From assembly GCA_964587755.1 (NCBI GenBank), contig CAZPMC010000002.1, positions 1 to 64,000 of the forward strand: a stretch of DNA of 64,000 nt. The letters run 5' to 3'. The translations under genes were made by a program, and so were the position numbers. Under the pieces are notes generated by a model that worked only from the letters and a program-made list of their open reading frames with translations, was not told where the DNA came from and did no database searches. Origin of the DNA: CAZPMC01 sp964587755. Lineage in GTDB: Bacteria; Bacillota; Clostridia; Acetivibrionales; DTU013. Every line of letters starts with the position of its first letter. Position 1 is the first letter of the stretch. Below, one piece after another: positions 1-7,766 of this stretch.

Positions 1-81
1 CATCCCTTCGAGTGTTAGTATATGTTTAAGCAAAATGTTGTATGCAGCACGCAATATATGCAAATATTGCCACGCATTTTC

Positions 82-843
82 TTATATATTATATGTTTTT
101 AGAGGAAGTATGGAACCGATATCTGTAACTACAGAATCTGAAAGCTCTTCTAATACGATATTTTTTCTTGAAAGAAATGAAGCTATGTCTTCACTTAAGC
201 TAAGAGTGCCAAGTCGTCCGTTTATGCCCAAAACCGACTTATTAAGCATCCCTCCAGCGCCTCCTATAAAGCCGTAATTTAATCCCGGCAAGCGAATAGA
301 TCTTTCATCTGCTACCTGTAATACATCTAGCCCCTTTTTTTCAGCAATTTTCGCGATACCAATGTCAGAGGTGATAATTGAATTTTGATCAATAGGCAAA
401 ACAGAGCATTTACTATACCCCTGCTCCACATGGACAGGCTCAATGCCAAGACTTTCAAGCAGCTTTTTTACAATAGGATCAGTATGCTTGAGATTGTGAA
501 AATACCATTTCCCTACCCTGGCTGCATTGTATGCGATATCCTTAGGGTATGTGGCAGATAGCTCAGCCTCACCTTTTAAAAGCTTGAAGCCGTTATCCTT
601 CAATTGCCCTATTAGCCTTTCGTCAGTCCCCGGTGCGTAAACAATTGTCTCGCCCCCGATATGGTGAAGCATCATATCAGGGTGGCAGGACACGGCATCG
701 TAAAGGCCAGGATGGGGTTGAACCTTAAAAAGTCTGATACCCAGTCCAATCAGCTTTTTTTCAGCTTCCTTACTAATGCGTGCGTCAACCACCGCAGCAC
801 TTACAGGTCTATCGGGAATATTAGGGCTTTTAATATAATTCAT
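82..843 (-). CDS. DUF6873-like guanidino-modifying-fold (GME) protein
   Basis: A 253-residue soluble protein with no signal peptide or membrane segment. Its overall pattern resembles the clostridial DUF6873 family, which is related to the amidinotransferase/dimethylarginine hydrolase (GME) fold. It has an early HPDMMLHHIGGE stretch with conserved histidines, a central SKCSVLPI stretch with a candidate Cys, and a Gly-rich FIGGAGGML segment near the C-terminus. No substrate is known and I do not assign one. The ATG follows a GGAGGG ribosome site at 854-859. It stands alone, divergent from the DUF378 gene. The family call is from recall of motif layout, so moderately sure. Confidence 0.6.
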   Translation of the reverse strand: MNYIKSPNIPDRPVSAAVVDARISKEAEKKLIGLGIRLFKVQPHPGLYDAVSCHPDMMLHHIGGETIVYAPGTDERLIGQLKDNGFKLLKGEAELSATYPKDIAYNAARVGKWYFHNLKHTDPIVKKLLESLGIEPVHVEQGYSKCSVLPIDQNSIITSDIGIAKIAEKKGLDVLQVADERSIRLPGLNYGFIGGAGGMLNKSVLGINGRLGTLSLSEDIASFLSRKNIVLEELSDSVVTDIGSILPLKTYNI

Positions 844-1029
844 TGTCTATAAACCCTCCAAGCTCAACTGTATACTTGCCTGTAATTTGTGTCAATAAAA
901 AATATAATAAAAATTTAAACGACTTGAAGCAAAAAGACACATTAAATATGAATTCTACATAATATACATCGTACCCCAAATAATTTAACCAGGCTGCCGA
1001 ATGAATATGTATATATTTAATACTAACTG

Positions 1030-1049
1030 ATGCCGGCCGCAGCCGGTGT
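1030..1049 (+). other. GC-rich hairpin upstream of a terminator-like hairpin
   Basis: An 8-bp stem (two G-U pairs) with a CGCA loop lies in the gene-free stretch 844-1188. It sits 13 nt before a second hairpin that carries a U-tract. The rest of that 345-bp stretch is AT-rich and shows no gene. The two hairpins together could be the 3' part of a small RNA or a leader, but I see no convincing promoter for it. Confidence 0.35.
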
Positions 1050-1062
1050 CGGTTATTTAAAT

Positions 1063-1096
1063 AAAAGGCCAGGAGCATTTTGCTCTCGGCCTTTTT
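1063..1096 (+). terminator. Rho-independent terminator-like hairpin
   Basis: Arms AAAAGGCC and GAGCA pair with TGCTC and GGCCTTTT around a 2x2 mismatch and a TTT loop, followed by a T-rich run. It ends about 30 nt before the DUF378 promoter and has no obvious upstream plus-strand gene. It therefore terminates either an unannotated short transcript or read-through. The mirror image also has a weak T-run on the minus strand. Confidence 0.5.
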
Positions 1097-1125
1097 GTTG
1101 TTTTGGCTTTTATTGCAAATCACTT

Positions 1126-1154
1126 TTGCGAATTATTCCTAGATACAGTGTAAT
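1126..1154 (+). promoter_or_regulatory. SigA-type promoter for the DUF378 gene
   Basis: TTGCGA at 1126-1131 and TGTAAT at 1149-1154 are 17 nt apart, 35 nt before the start codon. The -10 box is imperfect, so this is a prediction only. Confidence 0.45.
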
Positions 1155-1188
1155 AATAAGGCTATCTTTAAGAAAAGGAGTTGTTGCA

Positions 1189-1422
1189 ATGAACAGAACA
1201 CCATTAGACAGACTTGCTCTTGTACTTGTAATCATTGGAGCATTAAACTGGCTCCTGGTCGGAATAGCTAATTATGATCTTGTAACTGCCATATTCGGTG
1301 GCAATTTATTTGATGGCACGATGTCAATTTTTAGCAGAATAATATTTGCCTTGGTCGGTATTTCCGGCCTGTATTCAATTTCTCTGCTGTTTAGAGAAAG
1401 TCCGGAAGATGTCAGAGAATAA
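1189..1422 (+). CDS. DUF378 family small membrane protein
   Basis: A 77-residue protein with two predicted membrane helices: about residues 9-28, rich in Leu/Val/Ile and containing the family's GALNWLLVGI signature, and about residues 46-65. DUF378 proteins are small inner-membrane proteins of unknown function. The ATG at 1189 follows AAGGAG at 1174-1179. An in-frame upstream start at 1030 would cross the hairpin region and is not credible. It lies just before the spore-protein gene in the same direction. Confidence 0.85.
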   Translation: MNRTPLDRLALVLVIIGALNWLLVGIANYDLVTAIFGGNLFDGTMSIFSRIIFALVGISGLYSISLLFRESPEDVRE

Positions 1423-1445
1423 CAATTTAGAATTAATTACCGTAA

Positions 1446-1474
1446 TAATAAATTTAATTTGACAAATCATAATA
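1446..1474 (+). promoter_or_regulatory. Possible SigG-type promoter of the SASP gene
   Basis: CATAATA at 1468-1474 fits the forespore sigma -10 pattern (CATnnTA), with TAATA 17 nt upstream as a weak -35. A TTGACA at 1459 also lies here but has no well-placed -10. SASP genes are normally SigG-dependent; the assignment here is tentative. Confidence 0.3.
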
Positions 1475-1525
1475 GTAGCCGCAGATAAAAAGAATGTGGC
1501 GAAAACAATACGAGGAGGGAACTAT

Positions 1526-1717
1526 ATGGCAAACAGCAGAAGTAAAACTGCATTTGAAAACATGAAGTATGAGATAGCCAACCAAGTAGGCGTTAACCTA
1601 AAGCAGGGCTATAATGGCGACCTCACATCGAGAGACGCCGGAAAAATCGGCGGAAATATCGTTAAGAAGGTGTTTGAATCCTACACCGGAAACAGTTATC
1701 CGCAGGAAAAGAACTAA
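1526..1717 (+). CDS. Alpha/beta-type small acid-soluble spore protein
   Basis: A 63-residue alpha/beta SASP. These proteins coat and protect DNA in the dormant spore and are degraded by the GPR protease at germination. The family blocks are clear: MKYEIANQVGVNL (the GPR cleavage region around YEIA), GYNGDLTSRDAGKIGGN and a C-terminal VKKVFESY. The start is the ATG at 1526, preceded by GAGGAGGG at 1512-1519; ten in-frame codons upstream lack a ribosome site. It ends in a strong terminator. This gene alone shows that the host makes endospores. Confidence 0.95.
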   Translation: MANSRSKTAFENMKYEIANQVGVNLKQGYNGDLTSRDAGKIGGNIVKKVFESYTGNSYPQEKN

Positions 1718-1748
1718 GTCAGTAAAATAGATATTGCTATTCTACCAG

Positions 1749-1780
1749 AAAAGGGTTGTCTTAAATGGACAGCCCTTTTT
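1749..1780 (+). terminator. Terminator after the SASP gene
   Basis: AAAAGGGTTGTC pairs with GACAGCCCTTTT (one G-U pair) around a 7-nt loop and is followed by T residues. It begins 31 nt after the SASP stop codon. Confidence 0.85.
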
Positions 1781-1885
1781 AATTCCTTAATCGGTGTTGC
1801 TGTAAAACGTATGATTAGTCAGCAGGCAACATTGTAGTCATATTCAAAGGCTGATGCAAATAGCAATAGATAGAGGTGTTTCAAT

Positions 1886-2176
1886 ATGTACAGGTGGCAC
1901 ATTTTCTTCACCATATCAGCCCTTATCATGTTCCTGCTTTTCCTGCCAGACATAATGCCCAGATGCTCCTGCTGCGGAAGACTCAAGCCCAGGCCGTTTA
2001 TCCGCATCCACAGAGGTGTCGGCATGAACCCCGGCTACAAAGGGAACCGCTCCGTTTGCACAAAATGCTGCCGCAAGTATGATATTGAAAGCCTGAGTGA
2101 TCTTGACAGGATTGCAGATATCAAAAGAAAACTGCGCCTGAATGCGCTTAAGGCAATTTCAAAAGACAAAGCATAA
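1886..2176 (+). CDS. Unknown small membrane-anchored zinc-finger-like protein
   Basis: A 96-residue protein I do not recognise. Residues 4-22 form one hydrophobic helix, followed at once by RCSCCGRLKPRP and then a CTKCCRKY stretch. The two CxxC-type pairs are about 31 residues apart, a layout that suggests a zinc ribbon near the membrane. The C-terminus is a charged helix. The ATG follows a GAGGTG site at 1872-1877. It is convergent with yebC, with only a few bases between stops. Overlapping reading frames in this stretch lack these features and were dropped. Confidence 0.55.
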   Translation: MYRWHIFFTISALIMFLLFLPDIMPRCSCCGRLKPRPFIRIHRGVGMNPGYKGNRSVCTKCCRKYDIESLSDLDRIADIKRKLRLNALKAISKDKA

Positions 2177-2183
2177 ATAGCCT

Positions 2184-2910
2184 TTATTCCTCGTCTTCTT
2201 CCTCATCCCGCTCCCAATTGTGATAGACGTTTTGTACATCGTCCATATCCTCAAGATTGTCAATGAGCTTCTCCATCTGCTCTATCTGCTTTTCATCAGT
2301 GAGCTTTGTCGTTGTTGTGGGAACCATTGATATTTCAGCTTCCGCAAATTCATAGCCCTTGCTTTCCAGCGCTATTCTTACAGCTGAAAAATCATTAGGC
2401 TGTGTAGCTATCTCGAAATAATCCTCTTCGGTGACAATATCCTCGGCACCTGCCTCAAGTGCTTCCATCATAAGGTCGTCTTCATTAATATTGTCTGTCT
2501 TTTCAATTATGATGACTCCCTTTCTATTGAACATGAACGATACGCTGCCTGTTTGCCCGAGGTTGCCTCCGAACTTATCAAAATAGTGCCTTATATCACC
2601 GGCAGTCCTGTTCCGGTTGTCTGTTGCAGCTTCAACAATTAATGCTACTCCGCCCGGTCCGTATCCCTCATATGTAATCTCTTCATAATTTTCACTTTCA
2701 CCTACGCCCGAAGCTTTTTTTATACTTCTCATAATGTTTTCATTTGGCATATTCGCAGCCTTTGCCTTTGCAATAACATCCTTCAACCTGGAATTTGCAT
2801 CAGGGTTTGGGCCACCCGATTTAACTGCTATAGCAATCTCTCTTCCAAGCTTGGTAAATAGTTTTTCCTTTTTTAGCTTTAATATTAGCCCATTTTGAAT
2901 GGCCTGCCAT
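2184..2910 (-). CDS. yebC: YebC/PmpR family protein, frameshifted near its start
   Basis: YebC/TACO1-family proteins are cytoplasmic and linked to transcription control and to relief of ribosome stalling. Most of the protein is intact and typical: KLFTKLGREIAIAVKSGGP, YEGYGPGGVALIVEA and DDVQNVYHNWE. The natural start is the ATG at 2910, with GGAGGG at 2917-2922; it reads MAGHSKWANIKAKKGK, the canonical YebC N-terminus. That frame is lost at an A5 run (about 2861-2867), after which the remainder continues in another frame. About seven residues normally found between the two parts are also missing. The uninterrupted frame would start further upstream at a codon giving a nonsense N-terminus. 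Either a real lesion or a sequence error. Confidence 0.85.
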
Positions 2911-3088
2911 ACGAATCCCTCCATTTTATTCAGCATTATTTCCACAATTCGGAAAATATCTATACAATTTGGCCATGCATGTGTAAAATCGATATGGTAT
3001 AATATGTAATTAAAGACAATCAAAGTCTCGCTTGCTTTGCATATATATGATAACATATACTATATAAAATATAAAGGATGGTATTCAA

Positions 3089-4033
3089 ATGGATATGAAG
3101 TATTTGCTCCCAACCATTATAATCATCGTCATACCACTACATATTTTTATCATTCTTTTCCTACATAAAAGAAAAAAAAATCGACCTATTCTGAAAACAG
3201 ACAATCAATTAAAAGCAGAATTGAATGAAGCTATAGAGGTCAATCTTCAAAGAACAGAGTTCTTTTCAAATATGACTCATGAGCTGAAAACCCCCCTGAG
3301 TATCATCCTGGGAGCTATCCAGATTACAGAAAAAAATATGTCCAAGGAGCTTAATGAAAACCGTTTCCTTAAAAAGAACCTAAATGTCATTAAATTTAAT
3401 TGCTATAGAATGCTGCGGCTTACAAACAACCTGCTGGATCTTACAAAAATAGAAGCCGGCTATCTAAGTCTCCGGCCGGTTAATTGTGATTTGTGCTTAC
3501 TCCTTGAAGCGATTATCGATTCAGTGAAGCCCTATGCATTGCAGCAACAGCTGGATTTAGTTTATAATAGTCCTCCTGAACCGTTATTTGCATCAGTTGA
3601 CATAGAAAAATTCGATCGCATAGCGCTGAATTTGTTATCAAACGCCATCAAATTTACTAAACCGGGAGGTATTATCACTACCTCGGTTTACCCATCCGAA
3701 CATAGCATTCATATATCTGTAAAGGATACGGGAATAGGTATACCATTGGAAAAGCAGGAAGAAATTTTTGAAAGGTTCATGCAGTCCGGGAACAATACCT
3801 TCGAGGAAAATGTCGGTTGTGGTTTAGGACTGTCTTTAGTACTTTCCTTCGTTCAACTCCATGGTGGCAGTGTTAGAATCATAAGCGCGCCGGGCAAAGG
3901 CAGCGAGTTTATAGTAGACCTTCCTAAAGCTCGCGAGATTGAGCATCACATTGATAGTAAATATGCCGACTTTAACTATCATTTAAAAGAGGCGGCTAAA
4001 ATTGAGTTTTCAATTCTCCATCCTACTGCATAA
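3089..4033 (+). CDS. Orphan membrane sensor histidine kinase
   Basis: A 314-residue sensor kinase. One N-terminal membrane helix (about 5-26) is followed by a basic stop and a short linker, with no sizeable sensor domain. The HisKA domain has the phospho-acceptor His at residue 64 in FFSNMTHELKTPLS. The ATPase domain shows the N box (NLLSNAIKFT), DTGIGIP and GCGLGLSL, so it looks active. No response regulator is adjacent, so its partner lies elsewhere. In spore formers, orphan kinases with little sensory region may feed Spo0A; that is only a possibility here. The ATG follows an AAAGGATGG site. Confidence 0.88.
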   Translation: MDMKYLLPTIIIIVIPLHIFIILFLHKRKKNRPILKTDNQLKAELNEAIEVNLQRTEFFSNMTHELKTPLSIILGAIQITEKNMSKELNENRFLKKNLNVIKFNCYRMLRLTNNLLDLTKIEAGYLSLRPVNCDLCLLLEAIIDSVKPYALQQQLDLVYNSPPEPLFASVDIEKFDRIALNLLSNAIKFTKPGGIITTSVYPSEHSIHISVKDTGIGIPLEKQEEIFERFMQSGNNTFEENVGCGLGLSLVLSFVQLHGGSVRIISAPGKGSEFIVDLPKAREIEHHIDSKYADFNYHLKEAAKIEFSILHPTA

Positions 4034-4055
4034 CTGCTTTTAGCTATAGTCATAG

Positions 4056-4688
4056 TCATCCTCCGACTGTAATGTATGATTTTTCTCCAGGTGTCACCAG
4101 AGCTCTTGCACTTGTAGCCTCTGTTATCGACGCAGTGAACTTGTCAAGCTCATCCACTGGAACATACAAATACATGTTAACATCCTCCGAGTAAACCGTA
4201 TCCTTAATTTTATATCCGTTTTCTGCAACAAGGGATTGTATTTTACCTAGCATTGAGTAATCAAGACCGACCTTTGTTTCAAAACACAGCTGCCGTTTTA
4301 TTATACCCGATGCCTCAATACCCAAAGACGCACATTTCCCATATGCTCTTACCAATCCCGATGCCCCAAGCAGCGTTCCGCCGAAGTATCGCGTCACAAC
4401 TACCGTCACATCCTCCACCCCCAGCTTTTTTATTGCCTCAAGGACAGGCAGTCCGGCAGTACCAGAAGGCTCCCCGTCATCGCTGAATTTCTGAACCTGG
4501 CTGTTACCACACATATAATAGGCATAAACATTATGTGTAGCATTCCAATACTTTGTTTTTATGCTTTGAATAAAGCTGTGTGCTTCTTCCTCAGTTTCTG
4601 TTGGTTTTACCGTTGCTATAAATCGGGACTTCTTTTCTTCAAGCTCAGCTGTCGCTTCCTTTGATACTGTCATATATTCCTTACGCAT
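4056..4688 (-). CDS. yigZ: YigZ/IMPACT family protein
   Basis: A 210-residue member of the UPF0029/IMPACT family. The N-terminal domain carries KSRFIATVKPTETEEEA, SDDGEPSGTAGLPVL and VVVTRYFGGTLLG, the hallmark blocks. The C-terminal DUF1949-like domain follows from about residue 135. The family is linked to translation-related control in eukaryotes and has unknown function in bacteria. The start at 4688 has a GGGGAGAAG site just upstream. It is followed in the same direction by nothing closer than the plus-strand kinase end. Confidence 0.92.
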   Translation of the reverse strand: MRKEYMTVSKEATAELEEKKSRFIATVKPTETEEEAHSFIQSIKTKYWNATHNVYAYYMCGNSQVQKFSDDGEPSGTAGLPVLEAIKKLGVEDVTVVVTRYFGGTLLGASGLVRAYGKCASLGIEASGIIKRQLCFETKVGLDYSMLGKIQSLVAENGYKIKDTVYSEDVNMYLYVPVDELDKFTASITEATSARALVTPGEKSYITVGG

Positions 4689-4707
4689 ACTTCTCCCCTT
4701 ATAAACA

Positions 4708-4735
4708 GATGATAGCAGGCTGTCCCGCTATCATC
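4708..4735. repeat. Inverted repeat between Nudix and yigZ genes
   Basis: Perfect 9-bp arms GATGATAGC/GCTATCATC around a 10-nt loop, between two minus-strand genes. On the minus strand only a weak T-run follows, so it may be a weak terminator for the Nudix gene or an mRNA-processing hairpin. Confidence 0.5.
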
Positions 4736-4770
4736 CGTATTTATTCACAAGTTAAATTTAAACCTTATAT

Positions 4771-5196
4771 CTAAACGGCTACGGAGTCTATTTCTTTAAA
4801 CTGCCGGTAGGACAGGTTCAAAAGTGCCTTATCTTGACTATAGGTTACCATTTTCATGGCTTCGTCAACTTCGAAATACCCCGCATCCTTAAACTTTTCA
4901 TTATCATTGATTTTGTAATAAAGATTGTTTGACTTCATAATATACCAGATGATTTTGTTACAAACCGGTTTTTGGCGTGTTACAGAAAAGAATTCATAAT
5001 TGGTGTGCCCTGCTGTTGAAACGATTTCCGACGCAATGTCGCCCTCTTCTTTAACCCTTCTAAGGGCTACTTCATTTGGTAATTCCCCGCTTCTTACTAC
5101 ACCCTTCGGGAAAACCCACTCTCCTTTTTCATTCTGTAGGAGAAACACTTTGCTTCCGCAGAAGACTATACCTCCTGCGCAGTTTCGGACTAACAT
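4771..5196 (-). CDS. Nudix-fold protein with non-canonical Nudix box
   Basis: A 141-residue Nudix-domain protein. The region GEWVFPKGVVRSGELPNEV leads into the helix of the Nudix box. Compared with the consensus Gx5Ex7REUxEExGU, the conserved RE is RR and the final xGU is GDI, while the EE pair is kept. Catalysis may be weakened or directed to an unusual substrate. The ATG at 5196 has AAGGAAGGG at the right distance; the in-frame ATG at 5217 does not. Short conserved stretches outside the box (FFSVTRQKPVCNKIIWYIM) suggest a defined clostridial subfamily of unknown role. Confidence 0.8.
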   Translation of the reverse strand: MLVRNCAGGIVFCGSKVFLLQNEKGEWVFPKGVVRSGELPNEVALRRVKEEGDIASEIVSTAGHTNYEFFSVTRQKPVCNKIIWYIMKSNNLYYKINDNEKFKDAGYFEVDEAMKMVTYSQDKALLNLSYRQFKEIDSVAV

Positions 5197-5293
5197 ATAA
5201 AGGTCCCTTCCTTTCATCGGTATTGCTTTTTTATATAAAAGCCTAAACCGTTATTTAACTTAATCATACCCTAAAGTAGGCCCTATTTCAATC

Positions 5294-7069
5294 CTAAACA
5301 ACAAATTCCCGTATTCTTTCGAGCCTTGATTTCCTAATCCTGACCGTAAGTAGAATTCCCTCCTGGCGGTACTCCTCCTCTAATATTGTCCCATGGTCGT
5401 GGATGTATGAAATAATCCAGCCTTCGGTGTAGGGAGCCAAAATCAAGGCCTCCTCCTCATCCGCTGCCAGAGCTTTTGCAATAGCTGATAAAAGGTTATC
5501 AATACCCTCGCCTGTTACCGCCGATACCTCTATTGTATCAACCCCATATTTTAATACTGGTCTTCCATAGTCTTCCCTGATACTATCCATTTTATTAAAA
5601 ACAAGTAAAGTTGGTTTTCCCGTTGCTCCAAGACTTTTTAAAATGCTTTCTGTAACCTTTATATGCTCTTCAGCTTCCTCGTCAGCCATATCAACAACAT
5701 GCAGCAGCAAATCCGCCGACACAGCCTCCTCAAGTGTGGATTTAAATGCCTCTACCAGATCATGGGGGAGCTTTCTTATAAACCCGACGGTATCGACCAG
5801 TAGAATCTCCTTCCCATTGGGCAGTATAAGCCTTCTTGTTGTGGGATCCAATGTCGCAAAAAGCTTATCCTCTGCAAACACATCTGATTTGCATAGTCTG
5901 TTTAGCAGTGTAGATTTGCCTGAATTTGTATAACCAACTAACGCTGCAACAGGTATGGAGTTTTTCTTCCTGCTTTCTCTTGTAAGGTCTCTGCGCTTTG
6001 CGATATTGGAAAGAGCATCCTCCAAAGCACTCATCCTTCGTCTGATATGTCTTCTGTCCGTTTCCAGCTTCTTCTCACCGGGACCTCTTGTACCTATTCC
6101 TCCGCCAAGCCTTGAAAGCTGTCCTCCCAGACCCGTCAATCTGGGCAATCTGTATTTTAGCTGCGCAAGCTCCACCTGCAGCTTCCCTTCACTGGACTTA
6201 GCTCTTTGGGCGAATATATCAAGAATCAGCATTGTTCTGTCCAATACCTTGGCTCCTGTCATTTCCTCGATATTTCTTATCTGTGCTCCCGTAAGCTCCT
6301 CATCAAAAACCAGTGTATCCGCCCCAATAGCTTGCCGCATAAGGCCCAGCTCCTTTACCTTTCCTCTTCCGATAAGAAAAGCCGGGTCTCTTGTTGTCCT
6401 GCTTTGAAGTACCTTTTCCAATACAATAAGACCTGCAGTATAAGCAAGCTCGGAAAGCTCGTCAAGAGATTTTGCGCCGTCGCTGCCGATTCCCACCAAT
6501 ATAGCCTTCTCAGCAGAGTTCTTTACTTCCTCAGGCTCGGTACTGCTAACCTTGTCCCTTTCACGAATTAATTCCAATAAAAATTCCATTTTACCACACT
6601 CTACAAAGGGTCCAAATATGTCAACACCATCGCCCCTGCTGTCTGCTGCCCTTGGTATAGCCGCAGTAATCCCTGTAATTACACCTTCACGGATACCCAA
6701 AGCTACCATCGCATCCATATTAAGCTCCAGCAGCGAATTAATATCAACAGCCGAAAGCATTGAATCACCGTTTGGGTGGGTATGTATACACCTGACTCCC
6801 GATAACCTTGCTTTATTTCTGCGTCCATTTACGTAAGAAAGGGTCACAGTACTGCTGTCTCCCACACTGACGTCTAAAACTATGCCTTTCCGGTTTAAAT
6901 AAACTGCAATCTCACGATTTATTTTGCTCGATATCACAGCCATGCGGACTGCCAGCTCATCAGTCAAAAAGCTTGTACTGTCGAGCTTAATTTCATATAG
7001 CTCACGAATCTCATCTAATACGGTGCCTTTAAGTGATTGAATATTCCCGCTTATTTCTTTATCTGTCAT
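5294..7069 (-). CDS. hflX: HflX GTPase with N-terminal JAMM-like domain
   Basis: A 591-residue HflX, a GTPase that splits and rescues stalled or hibernating ribosomes. From about residue 188 it is typical: the N-terminal HflX domain, then LGGGIGTRGPGEKKLETD (the Gly-rich linker), the P-loop GYTNSGKST at 379, DTVGFIRKLP, and NKMD. The first about 185 residues are extra relative to E. coli HflX (about 426). They contain CIHTHPN...SAVDIN with H96, H98, S106 and D109, plus E53 upstream. These match the metalloprotease JAMM/MPN+ signature (E, HxH, x7, S, xx, D). The fusion is described in the findings. Confidence 0.93.
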   Translation of the reverse strand: MTDKEISGNIQSLKGTVLDEIRELYEIKLDSTSFLTDELAVRMAVISSKINREIAVYLNRKGIVLDVSVGDSSTVTLSYVNGRRNKARLSGVRCIHTHPNGDSMLSAVDINSLLELNMDAMVALGIREGVITGITAAIPRAADSRGDGVDIFGPFVECGKMEFLLELIRERDKVSSTEPEEVKNSAEKAILVGIGSDGAKSLDELSELAYTAGLIVLEKVLQSRTTRDPAFLIGRGKVKELGLMRQAIGADTLVFDEELTGAQIRNIEEMTGAKVLDRTMLILDIFAQRAKSSEGKLQVELAQLKYRLPRLTGLGGQLSRLGGGIGTRGPGEKKLETDRRHIRRRMSALEDALSNIAKRRDLTRESRKKNSIPVAALVGYTNSGKSTLLNRLCKSDVFAEDKLFATLDPTTRRLILPNGKEILLVDTVGFIRKLPHDLVEAFKSTLEEAVSADLLLHVVDMADEEAEEHIKVTESILKSLGATGKPTLLVFNKMDSIREDYGRPVLKYGVDTIEVSAVTGEGIDNLLSAIAKALAADEEEALILAPYTEGWIISYIHDHGTILEEEYRQEGILLTVRIRKSRLERIREFVV

Positions 7070-7129
7070 TCGTCAAATTTACCTTTCTAACCGTTATGTC
7101 ACTCCGATCATCGATGTCTGCGTGAGGCT

Positions 7130-7762
7130 TCAAAAAGACGCAACTCCTGTATGTCCGAAGCCACCGCCTCTGTCCTCACCGATTGTACGGGGATCAGGAT
7201 GATTTATAAAGTTAGCCCTTTTATGCCGGCTAAAAACCATTTGAGCAATACGCTCACCCTTATTTATATAAATAGTTCCAAAGGGGTTTCCATTGGAGTC
7301 TATATATATCTTTTGCTCTGTAATATGTAAGATATAAGCATCTGTGGGTATGGATACGTTTTTCGACCTCAAATACTCAGAAAGAGTCAGCTCTATATAA
7401 TTATTGCACAGCTCCTCAAGTATTTCAGGCTTTTGAGTAATGAGATACGGAAGATTTGCAATGCTAAAATCGTTGTGCAATATAACACCGACTGTATCCC
7501 TGTAGTCGCTGTCTATTGTACCCGGACTATTGGGAATGCGAAGCTGTGTTTTTAACGACAAGCCGCTTCTTGGCCTTATCTGGGCCTCAATATCCTGCTC
7601 CATTGCCATTATAAAATTCAATGGCATAATTTTTGTTTCACCGGGTGCAATCGCCATATCCATTGTTGCAAAAAGGTCACAGCCGGCGGCATGCTTTGAA
7701 GCATATACGGGGACCCTTCCTCCATCCTCAAGCCTGATATAAACATCAATGGTGTTCCTCAT
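7130..7762 (-). CDS. dut: dUTPase-family protein with an internal insertion
   Basis: A 210-residue trimeric-type dUTP diphosphatase, which hydrolyses dUTP to dUMP and keeps uracil out of DNA. Motifs 1 to 5 are recognisable: HAAGCDLFA, RPRSGLS, GTIDSDYRDTVGV, GERIAQMVF and RGGGFGHTG. Usual family members are about 145-155 residues. Here about 55 extra residues sit between motifs 3 and 4, from about residue 100 to 160. The final motif is a variant of RGxGGFGSTG. The ribosome site GGAGTG overlaps the end of the preceding U32 gene, so the two are probably co-transcribed. A dCTP deaminase-like role is less likely. Confidence 0.85.
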   Translation of the reverse strand: MRNTIDVYIRLEDGGRVPVYASKHAAGCDLFATMDMAIAPGETKIMPLNFIMAMEQDIEAQIRPRSGLSLKTQLRIPNSPGTIDSDYRDTVGVILHNDFSIANLPYLITQKPEILEELCNNYIELTLSEYLRSKNVSIPTDAYILHITEQKIYIDSNGNPFGTIYINKGERIAQMVFSRHKRANFINHPDPRTIGEDRGGGFGHTGVASF

Positions 7763-7766
7763 AAAA

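Noticed and set aside
1..81. Possible gene at the left edge
   Set aside because: Too short and no motif; only AT-rich sequence seen.
830..1123. A minus-strand reading frame of 97 codons
   Set aside because: It crosses the hairpins and the DUF6873 start, has no homologous look or ribosome site, and is AT-driven.
2855..2880. Programmed frameshifting in yebC
   Set aside because: No slippery heptamer with stimulatory structure is apparent, and a stretch of conserved residues is also missing; error or mutation is simpler.
2911..3056. Extended N-terminus of yebC
   Set aside because: Non-homologous sequence without a ribosome site; the true start is at 2910 in another frame.
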